Shown piece after piece: positions 40,462-49,148 of a stretch of DNA of 64,000 bases (positions are counted from its first letter, which is position 1; each line of letters begins with the position of its first letter). The DNA lies in contig JAQUCE010000003.1 in the NCBI GenBank assembly GCA_028686345.1, positions 1-64,000 of the forward strand, written 5' to 3'. Below the pieces are notes generated by a model. The model made no database searches, was not told the origin of the DNA, and saw nothing but the letters and a program-made list of their open reading frames with translations. The stretch comes from Kiritimatiellia bacterium (GTDB taxonomy: Bacteria; Verrucomicrobiota; Kiritimatiellia; RFP12; UBA1067). Made by a program: the position numbers and the translations under genes.

Positions 40462-42984
40462 ATGTATCTCTGGTTCAGAATCACCTGTCTGGTCGCGCTG
40501 AGCATCTCTCTGCCCGGCGCACGAGCGGCGCAAGCGGCGTGGCGTTCAACTCTCTATCCCGAGAGCTGGATACCGACAGATGTGGATGCGCAGGGAAGAT
40601 TCCTGCACGACTTCTCCTATGCCGGCTATCATCAGGGCGAATTGTCCATACCAACCGATCCGCCGGGAAGCACATATATTGTGACCAACACACCGTACAA
40701 TGCCGACAATACCGGCGGCAACGACGCAACAGCGGCTATTCAGCAGGCGATTAACGATGCGGCCGCTGCGGGCGGCGGTGTGGTCTATCTGCCGGCAGGA
40801 ACCTACAACGTCGCGCCGGGCGCTAACTCCTATGCGCTCCGCATTAACCGCAGCGGTGTAGTGCTGCGCGGTGCCGGCAGCAATCAGACATATATCTGCA
40901 ACACAGATCCCTCCATGCGCGCGAAGAGCGTCATCCTGGTCCAGCCGTCAACCGGTGATTGGCATGCCCCTCTCAGCGGGAGCGAGATTCTTGCTCCGTC
41001 GGATATAGGATATCCCTCCCGAACCATTCCCCTCAGCAGCGTCAGCGGGTTGAGTATTGGCGACACGGTGATTCTGCGTGCGGATTGCACGGATGACTTC
41101 ATTGCGGAGCATTTAATGACTGGCTTGTGGAATGCGGATCTGCAAGGCCCCGCATTTTGCCGAAAGATCACCTCCGTCAATGTTGCGTCAAACACCATCA
41201 ACGTTGATATCCCCACGCGTTACTACCTGAAGGCCCGCGACAGCGCCCGTATCTACAAGGTTGCGCCCCTCCTGGAAGAGGTGGGTCTTGAGGGCTTCTC
41301 AATTGGCATGAAGCAGAATTACAAGTCAGACTGGAAGGAGGAAGACTACATTGTTCCCGGCACAGGTGCTTACGAAGTGCACTCTTCCCATGCGATCAAG
41401 TTCAAGCATGCCCGCAACTCGTGGGTTCAGCGCGTCTCCACCTACAGGCCGCCCGCCAATGCGGGGGACTATCATGTGCTTTCAAACATATTACTGCTGG
41501 ACGAGAGTATACATGTGACTGTACGTCAGTGCCTCTTTCAGAAGCCCCAATACAAGGGCGGCGGCGGAAACGGGTACGGGTATACATTAAGCGGCAACGA
41601 CTGCCTGATCACAGATTGCACTGCTGTGAGTTGCAGGCACAACTATGATCTCAAAAGCATGAAGACCTCGGGAAACGTCATACATCGCTCCCAAGGGCGA
41701 TCCGCCAGACTCGCCTCTGATTTCCACATGCACCTGAGCATGGCAAACCTCTTTGACAGCATGTCGTTGAACGGCGATTTCCTACAGGCGGTCTATCGCC
41801 CTTACGGCACGATTCTGCACGGGCATTCCACCACGGAGTCCGTGTTCTGGAATACGTACGGAACGGGTTCCGGCACTGCGGTGGAATCGCGTCAGTGGGG
41901 CTGGGGCTACGTCATCGGCACCAGCGGCAGCCGCTCCTCCGTGACCCGTGGAACAGCAAACAACACAGCACCTGAAGATTTCCTGGAAGGCCAGGGAAGC
42001 GGGGCCACCTTAGAGCCCCAATCACTCTACCTGGACCAACTGGCAAAGCGTTTGCGGGGTGTACTTGTGAATACCAGCCAGGAGTTGACGCGGTTCGGCC
42101 CGGACGTGGCCGTTCCGCTGCATGGCACAGTATACAGCTATGGCGACGGGGGTACAGTCAGCCAGGTATGGTCACAGGTGAGTGGACCGACTGCCGCCAT
42201 TGCAGCGCCGCATGCGCTTAGCACAACCGTTGCCTGCGCAAAGACCGGCACTTATGTTTTCAGGCTCACTGTCTGGGAGGGCGGGGCGACAAATCAGAGT
42301 GAGGTCACAGTAAGAGTGCTTGTCGGATCAGTCGCACCGCTCAGCTCAAAAGATGTGATCGTTGGTGAAAGTCAAACCAGCGCGCCTGCGGCGGGCTACT
42401 ACCCTGATGCGACCCTGTCAAACAGCAATCTCTCGGGCACACAAGGCTCGTCGTATTCTAATGCGCGGGAGAACCGCGTTGTTGTGCTGGGGTTCAAACT
42501 TCCGACACTGCCAATTGGGTCGACATTCACAAACGCAACCCTCAATTTTGAGATTGTCAAGGCACGCGATCACGCGGCTATAGATCCCTCTTTAAACGTT
42601 TATCTCCTGGATACAGAGAACCCTGACAGCACCGGCACAGAGTTTTTCTATCACGGTCCTGGCGACAGCAACAACGCTGTCACATTCGTGGGCGAGACAT
42701 ACATCAGTGTCGGCACAATTGCTGAAGAATTCGCCGCTGGTCAGTATGATCAGGCTTATACCCTGACAGGGGCGGCGCGGGCACTTCTGGAGAGCTTTTA
42801 TGGCGGCGATAACACCCCGGATCAAAGCGAAGCATTTTTCCGTTTCAATTTGAACAAGGAGTGGAATTATTTGAGCGGAAGCCCATACCAGCAGTACTGG
42901 CTTAACTTGGCCGATGACGAGTCGTCGCTGTTTATTGAGCATACTGTTCCGCCGCCTAAGGGGAGTGTTGTCATTATTTTTTAG
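40462..42984 (+). CDS. Secreted right-handed beta-helix (pectate-lyase-like) protein with PKD and CBM96-like domains
   Basis: The 840-residue protein has a signal peptide (ending ARAAQAA). A pectate-lyase-superfamily beta-helix domain (PF12708-like) spans about 70-530: NDATAAIQQAINDAAAAGGG and VVYLPAGTYNVAPG are its classic opening, followed by many short beta rungs. Near 540-620 lies a PKD-like domain (SQVWSQVSGPTAAIAAPHAL). Residues about 630-835 repeat the DNRLRE/CBM96-like module of the preceding protein almost exactly. It ends PPPKGSVVIIF. It probably cleaves or binds an acidic polysaccharide outside the cell. The exact lyase or hydrolase activity is not assignable. Confidence 0.78.
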   Translation: MYLWFRITCLVALSISLPGARAAQAAWRSTLYPESWIPTDVDAQGRFLHDFSYAGYHQGELSIPTDPPGSTYIVTNTPYNADNTGGNDATAAIQQAINDAAAAGGGVVYLPAGTYNVAPGANSYALRINRSGVVLRGAGSNQTYICNTDPSMRAKSVILVQPSTGDWHAPLSGSEILAPSDIGYPSRTIPLSSVSGLSIGDTVILRADCTDDFIAEHLMTGLWNADLQGPAFCRKITSVNVASNTINVDIPTRYYLKARDSARIYKVAPLLEEVGLEGFSIGMKQNYKSDWKEEDYIVPGTGAYEVHSSHAIKFKHARNSWVQRVSTYRPPANAGDYHVLSNILLLDESIHVTVRQCLFQKPQYKGGGGNGYGYTLSGNDCLITDCTAVSCRHNYDLKSMKTSGNVIHRSQGRSARLASDFHMHLSMANLFDSMSLNGDFLQAVYRPYGTILHGHSTTESVFWNTYGTGSGTAVESRQWGWGYVIGTSGSRSSVTRGTANNTAPEDFLEGQGSGATLEPQSLYLDQLAKRLRGVLVNTSQELTRFGPDVAVPLHGTVYSYGDGGTVSQVWSQVSGPTAAIAAPHALSTTVACAKTGTYVFRLTVWEGGATNQSEVTVRVLVGSVAPLSSKDVIVGESQTSAPAAGYYPDATLSNSNLSGTQGSSYSNARENRVVVLGFKLPTLPIGSTFTNATLNFEIVKARDHAAIDPSLNVYLLDTENPDSTGTEFFYHGPGDSNNAVTFVGETYISVGTIAEEFAAGQYDQAYTLTGAARALLESFYGGDNTPDQSEAFFRFNLNKEWNYLSGSPYQQYWLNLADDESSLFIEHTVPPPKGSVVIIF

Positions 42985-43017
42985 TCGCCTGCCGGGCGAA
43001 AAAAACAAGGAGTTATT

Positions 43018-44136
43018 ATGCGAAATTTGCTTTTTATTTATGTATTGTGCGCCGGGCTGGATGTTATGGGGATAATTACTCCCAATGGTCATAAGGCGGA
43101 AACGGATAGCGACCGTATCGAGGCGGCGATCGCCGAGGCGGTAAGAACAGGAGAGCGTTCAATCGAGATTCCGAGAATGAATGCCGCACGTAACGGAGCG
43201 CTCTGGCTGATTGACCGCGCGATTCTGTTGCCCTCAGATTTCACTCTGATTCTGCGCGGCTGCATAGTGCGCCTCGCACCTGGAACCCAGGACAACCTGA
43301 TTCGCAATGCAGGAACCGTCATGCAGCCGATGCAGGGTAATCAGAACATCCATATCCTCGGTATTGGCAACCCAGTACTGAGCGGAGGCCTCAAGGCCCA
43401 CTTTGATCCACCGGGCGACCGGAGTGGCTGGCGCACCATCGGCGTGCTACTCTACGATGTGCAGCACTTCACCGTTGACGGTCTAACACTGGAAGAGACC
43501 CAAGCCTGGGGTATCTCGGTTGAAAACGGCTGCTCTAACGGACGCATCTCCAACATTGCCTTTAAAGACAGCAACAAGATGCCGAACCAGGATGGCGTCG
43601 ATATCCGCAAGGGGTGTCACGACATCCTTATCGAAAACATCACCGGCGCGGTCGGGGACGATGCTGTGGCACTAACTGGATTGCGCAATGCCAAAGACCA
43701 GACAAATTCCAGCAGTCGCACCATGCAGATCGGCGGGAACTATGCCCGGGAGAACGATGACATCTATAACATTACTATCAGGAATGTGCAGGCCAAGTGC
43801 ACCGGTGGACACGGAATCATCAGGCTTTTGAACCACGATGGCATCCGGATGTACAACATCATTGTGCGCGACATCATCGACACCTCTACAGGTAAAGAGC
43901 CGCGTGTGCAGGCTGCCATACGTATTGGTGACACCAACTACTCGTCGATACGTAAATCAGAGCTGGGCGAAATGTTCAACATTACAGTCGACACCGTCAA
44001 GACCCGCGGAAAAATTGCGGTGCTAATTAAGGGGCCGTTAAAGAACTCAGTGATCCAAAACATTATGGGCTTTGACGGGTGCACAAATCTGGTACAGGAG
44101 AGCGCACTGGTTGAAAACGTGAAGATTGAGAAGTGA
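43018..44136 (+). CDS. Glycoside hydrolase family 28-like (polygalacturonase-type) protein
   Basis: The 372-residue secreted beta-helix enzyme begins MRNLLFIYVLCAGLDVMGII (probable signal peptide), with AAGGAG 5 bases upstream. The GH28 hallmarks are present in order: NQDGVDIRKG, GDDAVALTG and GGHGIIRLL, which hold the catalytic Asp residues and the His. It would hydrolyse galacturonan or a related alpha-linked acidic glycan in the periplasm or outside. It lies 33 bases after the beta-helix/CBM gene, so the three genes at 38641, 40462 and 43018 form a small glycan-degrading set. Confidence 0.82.
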   Translation: MRNLLFIYVLCAGLDVMGIITPNGHKAETDSDRIEAAIAEAVRTGERSIEIPRMNAARNGALWLIDRAILLPSDFTLILRGCIVRLAPGTQDNLIRNAGTVMQPMQGNQNIHILGIGNPVLSGGLKAHFDPPGDRSGWRTIGVLLYDVQHFTVDGLTLEETQAWGISVENGCSNGRISNIAFKDSNKMPNQDGVDIRKGCHDILIENITGAVGDDAVALTGLRNAKDQTNSSSRTMQIGGNYARENDDIYNITIRNVQAKCTGGHGIIRLLNHDGIRMYNIIVRDIIDTSTGKEPRVQAAIRIGDTNYSSIRKSELGEMFNITVDTVKTRGKIAVLIKGPLKNSVIQNIMGFDGCTNLVQESALVENVKIEK

Positions 44137-44176
44137 CCCTAAAAGTGATAATGGATTAGTGCAAGCATCTTGCTTG

Positions 44177-44309
44177 CAACAACTCTCAGTATGGCTGTGC
44201 TCTGTTTGGAAGACACGCTAAAGCGTGAACTACATACCTCGAAAACCGTATGTAGTTCACGCTTTAGCGTGTCTTCTGAACATGTGGGCGGTCATAATTA
44301 GAATTGCTG
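44177..44309. mobile_element. Diverged copy of the miniature inverted-repeat element
   Basis: The right end CATAATTAGAATTGCTG (44293-44309) is identical to that of the 25868-25988 element, and the two inner arms (CACGCTAAAGCGTGAACTAC and its inverse) are intact. The left end has drifted (CAACAACTCTCAGTATGG). No target duplication is recognisable. A GCAAGC-ATCTT-GCTTGC hairpin adjoins the left end. Confidence 0.75.
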
Positions 44310-44327
44310 ATTTTTTCTCTCTTAGAC

Positions 44328-44356
44328 TTGCTATTCTCCAGGAATTCCTGTATCTT
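44328..44356 (+). promoter_or_regulatory. Putative sigma70-type promoter of rpsB-tsf
   Basis: TTGCTA at 44328-44333 and TATCTT at 44351-44356 are 17 bases apart. They start 19 bases after the miniature element and leave a leader of about 150 bases before rpsB, which contains CTGTC-GAGT-GACAG and other short stems. In other bacteria S2 controls its own leader; that is not shown here. Confidence 0.45.
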
Positions 44357-44515
44357 ATTTCCTTTTACAGCACGGACTGTCGAGTGACAGCACCGTGTGG
44401 AAGCGAAGACGTTCTGAGGATCCATGACTTCAGACGCCAAAGCGGATTAACTTGCAGGGTTTACTAAACCGTCTTTTCCGGGCGGAACTCTGTTTTAATG
44501 TTAAAGGATAATATC

Positions 44516-45688
44516 ATGCAATTACCTGTTTCGGAACTCACCGGAATCACTCTCAAAGACCTGATTGACGCTGGTCTTCATTTTGGACATCAGACCAAAC
44601 GCTGGAATCCCAAAATGCGCGACTATATCTTTGATAAGCGCAACGGAATCCACATCATCGACCTCACGCAGACCATCCCTATGATTGAGGAAGCAGCCAG
44701 GTTTCTGCGCGAGACTGTGTTGAGCGGAAAAAAAATTCTATTTATAGCAACCAAGAAACAAGCGCAGGAGGCTGTTAAAGAGGCCGCCGAGTTCTGCGGA
44801 CAGTACCACATGGCTGAGCGCTGGTTGGGCGGCACGCTGACCAACAATCAAACAATCCGCATCAGCGTCAAGCGCATGCGTCAAATCGAAGCCATGGGAC
44901 GCAACAACAACGGCGTGCTTTCAGTTCACAAAAAGGAGGCTGCCAGCCTGCGCCGCGAACTTGAAAAACTTCAGAAAAATCTGGGCGGCATCGCTGATAT
45001 GACCAAAATGCCTGGCGCCATCATCATTATTGATATCTGCCGCGAACAGAATGCACTCAAAGAGGCGAAGCGCCTGAATATTCCTGTGGTGGCGCTGGTT
45101 GACACCAATGCAGACCCTGATCCGATTGATTATGTTATTCCCGGCAACGACGATGCAATCCGCGGCATCAAACTGGTGGCCGACGCATTCGCTAAGGTGA
45201 TCAAAGCCGCAAACGATGAATACTCGCAGATCGCGGCTGAGCGCCAGCTCCAAAAAGATGTTGAACGCGCCAAAGAAGAGGCCACCAACCGCGCCGCACG
45301 CAAAACACGCAAAGACGACACCCGCTCTGCAGACAAGAGTGATGAAGCTAAAGCCAAGCTCAACGAGAGCCGCAAACGCGCCGCAAAAGCCGCTAAAGAG
45401 GCTGTTGAGGCTAAAGTAGCATCAGTTGAGCCTGCGCCGATTGCACAGGCTGTAGCCGCCACTGCGGAGCCTGTCGAAGCGCCCGAAGTTGAAACAGCTG
45501 TCGAAGCACCCAAAGCCAAAGCTGAGAAAGCTCCAAAGACCAAGGTTGAGGCGCCTGCCGAAGAGCCCAAGGCTGAGACGCCTGCCGAAGAGCCCAAGGT
45601 TGAGACGCCTGCTGAAGAGCCCAAGGTTGAGACGCCTGCTGAAGAGCCCAAGGCTGAGACGCCTGCTGAAGAGCCCAAGGCCGAATAA
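44516..45688 (+). CDS. rpsB: 30S ribosomal protein S2 with long C-terminal extension
   Basis: S2 binds the 30S subunit between head and body with S1. The start is ATG 44516 (MQLPVSELTGITLKDLIDAG) because AAAGGA lies upstream; an in-frame ATG at 44498 precedes that site. The core shows LHFGHQTKRWNPKM, LFIATKKQAQEAV, RWLGGTLTNNQTI and PVVALVDTNADPDPIDYVIP. The core ends near residue 235. A further 155 residues follow: a charged Lys/Ala-rich helix, then five repeats of PAEEPKAET/PAEEPKVET encoded by 27-bp units at 45554-45688. Extensions occur in some bacteria but are rarely so repetitive. It forms an operon with tsf. Confidence 0.96.
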   Translation: MQLPVSELTGITLKDLIDAGLHFGHQTKRWNPKMRDYIFDKRNGIHIIDLTQTIPMIEEAARFLRETVLSGKKILFIATKKQAQEAVKEAAEFCGQYHMAERWLGGTLTNNQTIRISVKRMRQIEAMGRNNNGVLSVHKKEAASLRRELEKLQKNLGGIADMTKMPGAIIIIDICREQNALKEAKRLNIPVVALVDTNADPDPIDYVIPGNDDAIRGIKLVADAFAKVIKAANDEYSQIAAERQLQKDVERAKEEATNRAARKTRKDDTRSADKSDEAKAKLNESRKRAAKAAKEAVEAKVASVEPAPIAQAVAATAEPVEAPEVETAVEAPKAKAEKAPKTKVEAPAEEPKAETPAEEPKVETPAEEPKVETPAEEPKAETPAEEPKAE

Positions 45689-45777
45689 AATCGGCAACCA
45701 AATATTGCCTCAAGGTCGCCTGACCGTCCTTGAGGCAATCTGAAAATCAATTAAAACATAACTTTTGGAGAAGAAGA

Positions 45778-46620
45778 ATGGCTGAAATTACAGTAACAAT
45801 GATTAACGACCTGCGTAAACAGACCAGCGCGGGCATGATGGATTGCAAACGAGCCCTCAGCGAGACTGGTGGTGATTTTGAAGCTGCCATTAAGGTTTTG
45901 CGCGAAAAAGGTGCGGTGATCCAGCAAAAGCGCGCCGACAAAGAGTCCAAGCAGGGTATCATCAACGTTGTTGTTAGCACTGACGGAAAAACCTTAGCGC
46001 TAACCGAAATAAACACTGAGACCGATTTTGTGGCCAAAACAGATAACTTCAAAAACTTCGCCCTTGCTGTGACCAATGAGGTTCTGGCTAAAGGCGAGGA
46101 TGTTGCTGAGTCAATGAATGAGGCACTGATGACCATTGTTTCTCAGACCGGCGAGAATGTTAAGATCCGGCGCACCGCGCGCATGACACTGACTGGCACC
46201 GGCAGGGTTGAGTCCTATATCCATATGGGTGGCAAGGTTGGCGTACTGGTGGAAGTGGCCTGTGGCAAAGCCGAGACCGAGAACAAGGAGGCTTTCGCGC
46301 AACTGGTTCATGACCTCACGCTTCAAATCGCAGCTGCTGCACCGGCCTACTTGGTCTCTGATGAAGTACCAGCTGATGTGATTGATGCCGAGAAGGATAT
46401 CTTCCGCAACCAGCTCAAAGGCGAGAACAAACCTGATAATATCATTGAGAACATTCTTAAGGGTAAGATCAATAAGTTCTTCTCCGAGATCTGCCTGGTC
46501 AACCAGCCCTTTGTCAAAGAGCCCAAGCAGAGCATCACTGACATTGTCAAAGCCTGTGAAAAAGAGTGTGGCGACACCATTGAAATCAAACGATTTGTCC
46601 GCTTCCAGCTCGGTGCTTAA
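45778..46620 (+). CDS. tsf: Translation elongation factor Ts
   Basis: The 280-residue nucleotide exchange factor for EF-Tu starts at ATG 45778 with GGAGAAGAAG upstream. It has the EF-Ts UBA-like N-terminus (MINDLRKQTSAGMMDCKRAL), the TDFVAKTDNFKNFA motif that contacts EF-Tu, and a typical C-terminus (SITDIVKACEKECGDTIEIK). It follows rpsB by 89 bases, the near-universal order, and is followed by a terminator. Confidence 0.97.
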   Translation: MAEITVTMINDLRKQTSAGMMDCKRALSETGGDFEAAIKVLREKGAVIQQKRADKESKQGIINVVVSTDGKTLALTEINTETDFVAKTDNFKNFALAVTNEVLAKGEDVAESMNEALMTIVSQTGENVKIRRTARMTLTGTGRVESYIHMGGKVGVLVEVACGKAETENKEAFAQLVHDLTLQIAAAAPAYLVSDEVPADVIDAEKDIFRNQLKGENKPDNIIENILKGKINKFFSEICLVNQPFVKEPKQSITDIVKACEKECGDTIEIKRFVRFQLGA

Positions 46621-46643
46621 AACACCCTGACTTTAACAAAAAA

Positions 46644-46670
46644 GGCCGGAGTTCACACTCCGGTCTTTTT
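46644..46670 (+). terminator. Rho-independent terminator of rpsB-tsf
   Basis: GGCCGGAG-TTCACA-CTCCGGTC forms an 8-bp stem (one G-T pair) followed by a T-run, 23 bases after the tsf stop. Confidence 0.9.
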
Positions 46671-46836
46671 TGTTTTAACCTCTAAATTTAATAACCGGTT
46701 TTGGGATTGCAGACCACTGAACGTAGAGGTGAAAACTAGGCTCTTACCAAAGGGCAAGACAAACATGTTGGTCCTTAAAAATATCTTGTCGGTGGGTAAT
46801 CTTAATCTCAATCCTCGCCTCTTGCGGCCAGCCCTG

Positions 46837-47190
46837 AGATTTTCTAGAGATTTTCTAGAGATTTTCTAGGGACAGGCACTGATTTTCTCTGTGAGCAACA
46901 TATGCCGCTCGTAGAACGGCATCGGAAGACGATGCTGTGTGACGAGGTTGGTGGACGATTAAGATCATGAGGTGGTCGTCCACCAGCATCGTCGCTGTTA
47001 TCGTCAACCACAGGCGTAGCCGACCTCAGCATGTCCGATTGGAAATCGGACCTACGAATCTTCGCAAATGTATAAGATTACTTTGAAGATCATTCGCGTC
47101 GCCCGCATAGCGAACGACCTCCCTCTCGCGCGCCTTTTCTAGGGAGTAAGCGCGGAAGGAAGTCAGTCGCTATGCGGCTGACCGGATCAT
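46837..47190. repeat. Repeat block: 11-bp tandem repeat, GGGACAGG motif and composite palindromes
   Basis: AGATTTTCTAG repeats three times at 46837-46869 and runs into AGGGACAGGCACTGATTTT at 46868. Next come an inner hairpin near 46940-47000 (GTTGGTGGACGAT and GTCGTCCACCAGC), TATCGTCAACCACAGGCGTA, and ATGTCCGATTGGAAATCGGA at 47031. Then GTCGCCCGCATAGCGAACGA and GTCAGTCGCTATGCGGCTGA follow at 47098-47190. The last pair matches 28556-28650 in inverted orientation. No gene lies in 46671-47337. Confidence 0.75.
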
Positions 47191-47337
47191 TAAAAACATG
47201 TTGCCAGGGGCTAATCCTTGTCCCACTCCTAATCCCAATAGCAGCGGGCTCATAACCACTAACTTTTCAGTGAGCGCGAAGACCTCTCGCACATTGATTA
47301 ACTAAACCTGGTTGCGGCGGCTAGCTGCTTTAGAGCT

Positions 47338-49047
47338 TTAGAACCGCTTGACAACAATCGGTTTTTTGTAGTCCCCGATTGGATCCAAGCACACATCTCC
47401 GGGCGGGGTTGCCTGGATCGGTGCTATGGGCAGATTTATAGTCTGCCCCATAAACTCAGCCTTTTCAAATCGCTCTCTGCTTAATTCTTTACCGGTTGCC
47501 TTAAAGAAGGGGAAGAGATCTTCACCCACGGCGATACTCATATCCTCAATCGACTCCTCCCACGTAAGCTTGCGTTTCGGGTCATCCTTCCAGCGCTCGC
47601 CCTGCACCCAGCGCCAGCGCGGATACCAGGTGGTTCCATAACGGTCATCGAACTTCTGCCAGGCATACCAGATCATCATGCGCTCCCAACCGGTGGTCCA
47701 GGGTTCTAGGTTTTTTTTGTTAAACTTCTCCTCAGGAGTTTTCTGGGTTCCGTCATAGTTTTTCACAAAAACATTTTGGCATCCACGGTTCGGCCCCTTG
47801 GCTCCATTATATTTAGCAATTATCTTACCCTGAAACCAGCCGGCGTGTTCCTCGCCTTGATTCCCACCAAATGGATGATTAGCGGCGTTGCAGGGTCCAG
47901 CCATGGTGTGGGCCTGCTCATGGGCAAAAATACTGCGGATACCACTGGGCTCTGTTGAGATTGTCGAAGCCTCTTTAGGTAAATAGGCGTTAACAGCCCA
48001 TCCCCCGCCATTGCCGCTGCATAAAATAAGATACATAGGCTGCTCCGGTTTTTTGGAGGGCAGCCAGGCGTAGATATCATCTGTGATCTTTGGGAAGTCG
48101 CTCTTGACGGTCTCCACGAGTTCCTGCGTCTGGTTCTTGCTGTAATAACAGACGATGCCCGGCAGGTTGACCTGCGACTCTGGATAGATGCCGCCCCCGC
48201 CGCCAAAGGCAACGGGAAAGCGCTTATCGCCGCCGACTGGTTTTTTCCCGGCAGCAGCCCATTTAAATGCATCAGAGAGAAATCCGCACTTAGCTGCAAT
48301 ATCCTCTTTGTTGTTTTTATCAAAACGGTAGAGGCTAGAAGATGCCAGAAAGACGATGCGTCCCTGGCCAAAGGTGCGCCGGGCATAGATCGGAGCTCCG
48401 CCATCGCCTTTTAGGACAACCTCCCACTCGTCGGTGGTCTGCAGCTTCGGATATCTGCCTCCATTGTACTTTTCCGTTCCCTCACGTACAACAGCACCAT
48501 ACTCGGCCATCATCAGGTTGAGCGACCAGCCTTTGGCAACTTCCTTGTCCTTGATGGATGAGCCAGATATCACCAGCCCCCCGCCAGCCTTGACAAACTC
48601 CATGACCGCCTTGCGCTCTTCAGGAATATAGTCGGGATAGGAAACTGCCCCCTCGGTGAGCACAACATTAAACTCCGGGTTTTTCCACATGGCAAAAGGG
48701 TGCACCTTGTTTGCCACAGGAATGCGTACACGTGAGCTGCTGTTATCAGCCAGCACACTATCCAGCGTGGCGTGGGTGTTGACGGTCCTGAAACCCAGTG
48801 CATTAAGATGACGCCACTGCCACCAGAGAGAGAAGAAGTCGCACTTATGCGACATATCGATCAAGACATTGATACCCGTATCATTCTTGACCTTCTGGTC
48901 ATTGAGCGGATAGAGCGCGGTAGTCTCAAGCGGCAGGGTTCTGCCGCTATTCCACCACACCTCGATCTCCTCAGGTGTCTTCGGGTTGTCAGCGGTTACA
49001 ACGCTGGTCATTATCACTGCGGCAGTACAGTAAATCCATTTCAACAT
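47338..49047 (-). CDS. Secreted M60-like zinc peptidase with GATase-like N-terminal domain
   Basis: The 569-residue protein starts at an ATG with GGGAG upstream and has a signal peptide ending VVTA. Residues 50-240 look like a class-I glutamine-amidotransferase-like/ThuA-like fold (GINVLIDMSHKCDFFSLWWQ; RKAVMEFVKAGGGLVISGSS). The C-terminal half carries IFAHEQAHTMAG near residue 376, an HExxH zinc site, and GNQGEEHAGWFQGK whose Glu is the probable third ligand, as in M60/enhancin-type gluzincins. Relatives cut mucin-type glycoproteins. It belongs to a minus-strand set with a phosphoesterase, a glycosidase, an oxidoreductase and a sulfatase. M60 membership is inferred from the zinc motif and length. 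Confidence 0.7.
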   Translation of the reverse strand: MLKWIYCTAAVIMTSVVTADNPKTPEEIEVWWNSGRTLPLETTALYPLNDQKVKNDTGINVLIDMSHKCDFFSLWWQWRHLNALGFRTVNTHATLDSVLADNSSSRVRIPVANKVHPFAMWKNPEFNVVLTEGAVSYPDYIPEERKAVMEFVKAGGGLVISGSSIKDKEVAKGWSLNLMMAEYGAVVREGTEKYNGGRYPKLQTTDEWEVVLKGDGGAPIYARRTFGQGRIVFLASSSLYRFDKNNKEDIAAKCGFLSDAFKWAAAGKKPVGGDKRFPVAFGGGGGIYPESQVNLPGIVCYYSKNQTQELVETVKSDFPKITDDIYAWLPSKKPEQPMYLILCSGNGGGWAVNAYLPKEASTISTEPSGIRSIFAHEQAHTMAGPCNAANHPFGGNQGEEHAGWFQGKIIAKYNGAKGPNRGCQNVFVKNYDGTQKTPEEKFNKKNLEPWTTGWERMMIWYAWQKFDDRYGTTWYPRWRWVQGERWKDDPKRKLTWEESIEDMSIAVGEDLFPFFKATGKELSRERFEKAEFMGQTINLPIAPIQATPPGDVCLDPIGDYKKPIVVKRF

Positions 49048-49148
49048 CAGCCAATCTCCCTCTGGTTTATTATTCTCACTTCTTTTCCGATTGAGCCTTT
49101 TCCATGAAAAAGCTACGAAGTGCCCTGTAAGCGACGACTAAAGTAAGG

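Noticed and set aside
44225-44467. 80-codon frame starting MNYIPRKPYVVHALACLL
   Set aside because: The same start appears at the other miniature-element copy on the opposite strand, so it is the palindrome being read, not a gene.
45130-45750. 206-codon minus-strand frame with Leu/Gly/Ser repeats
   Set aside because: It is the reverse strand of the S2 tail repeats; the repeat explains the open frame.
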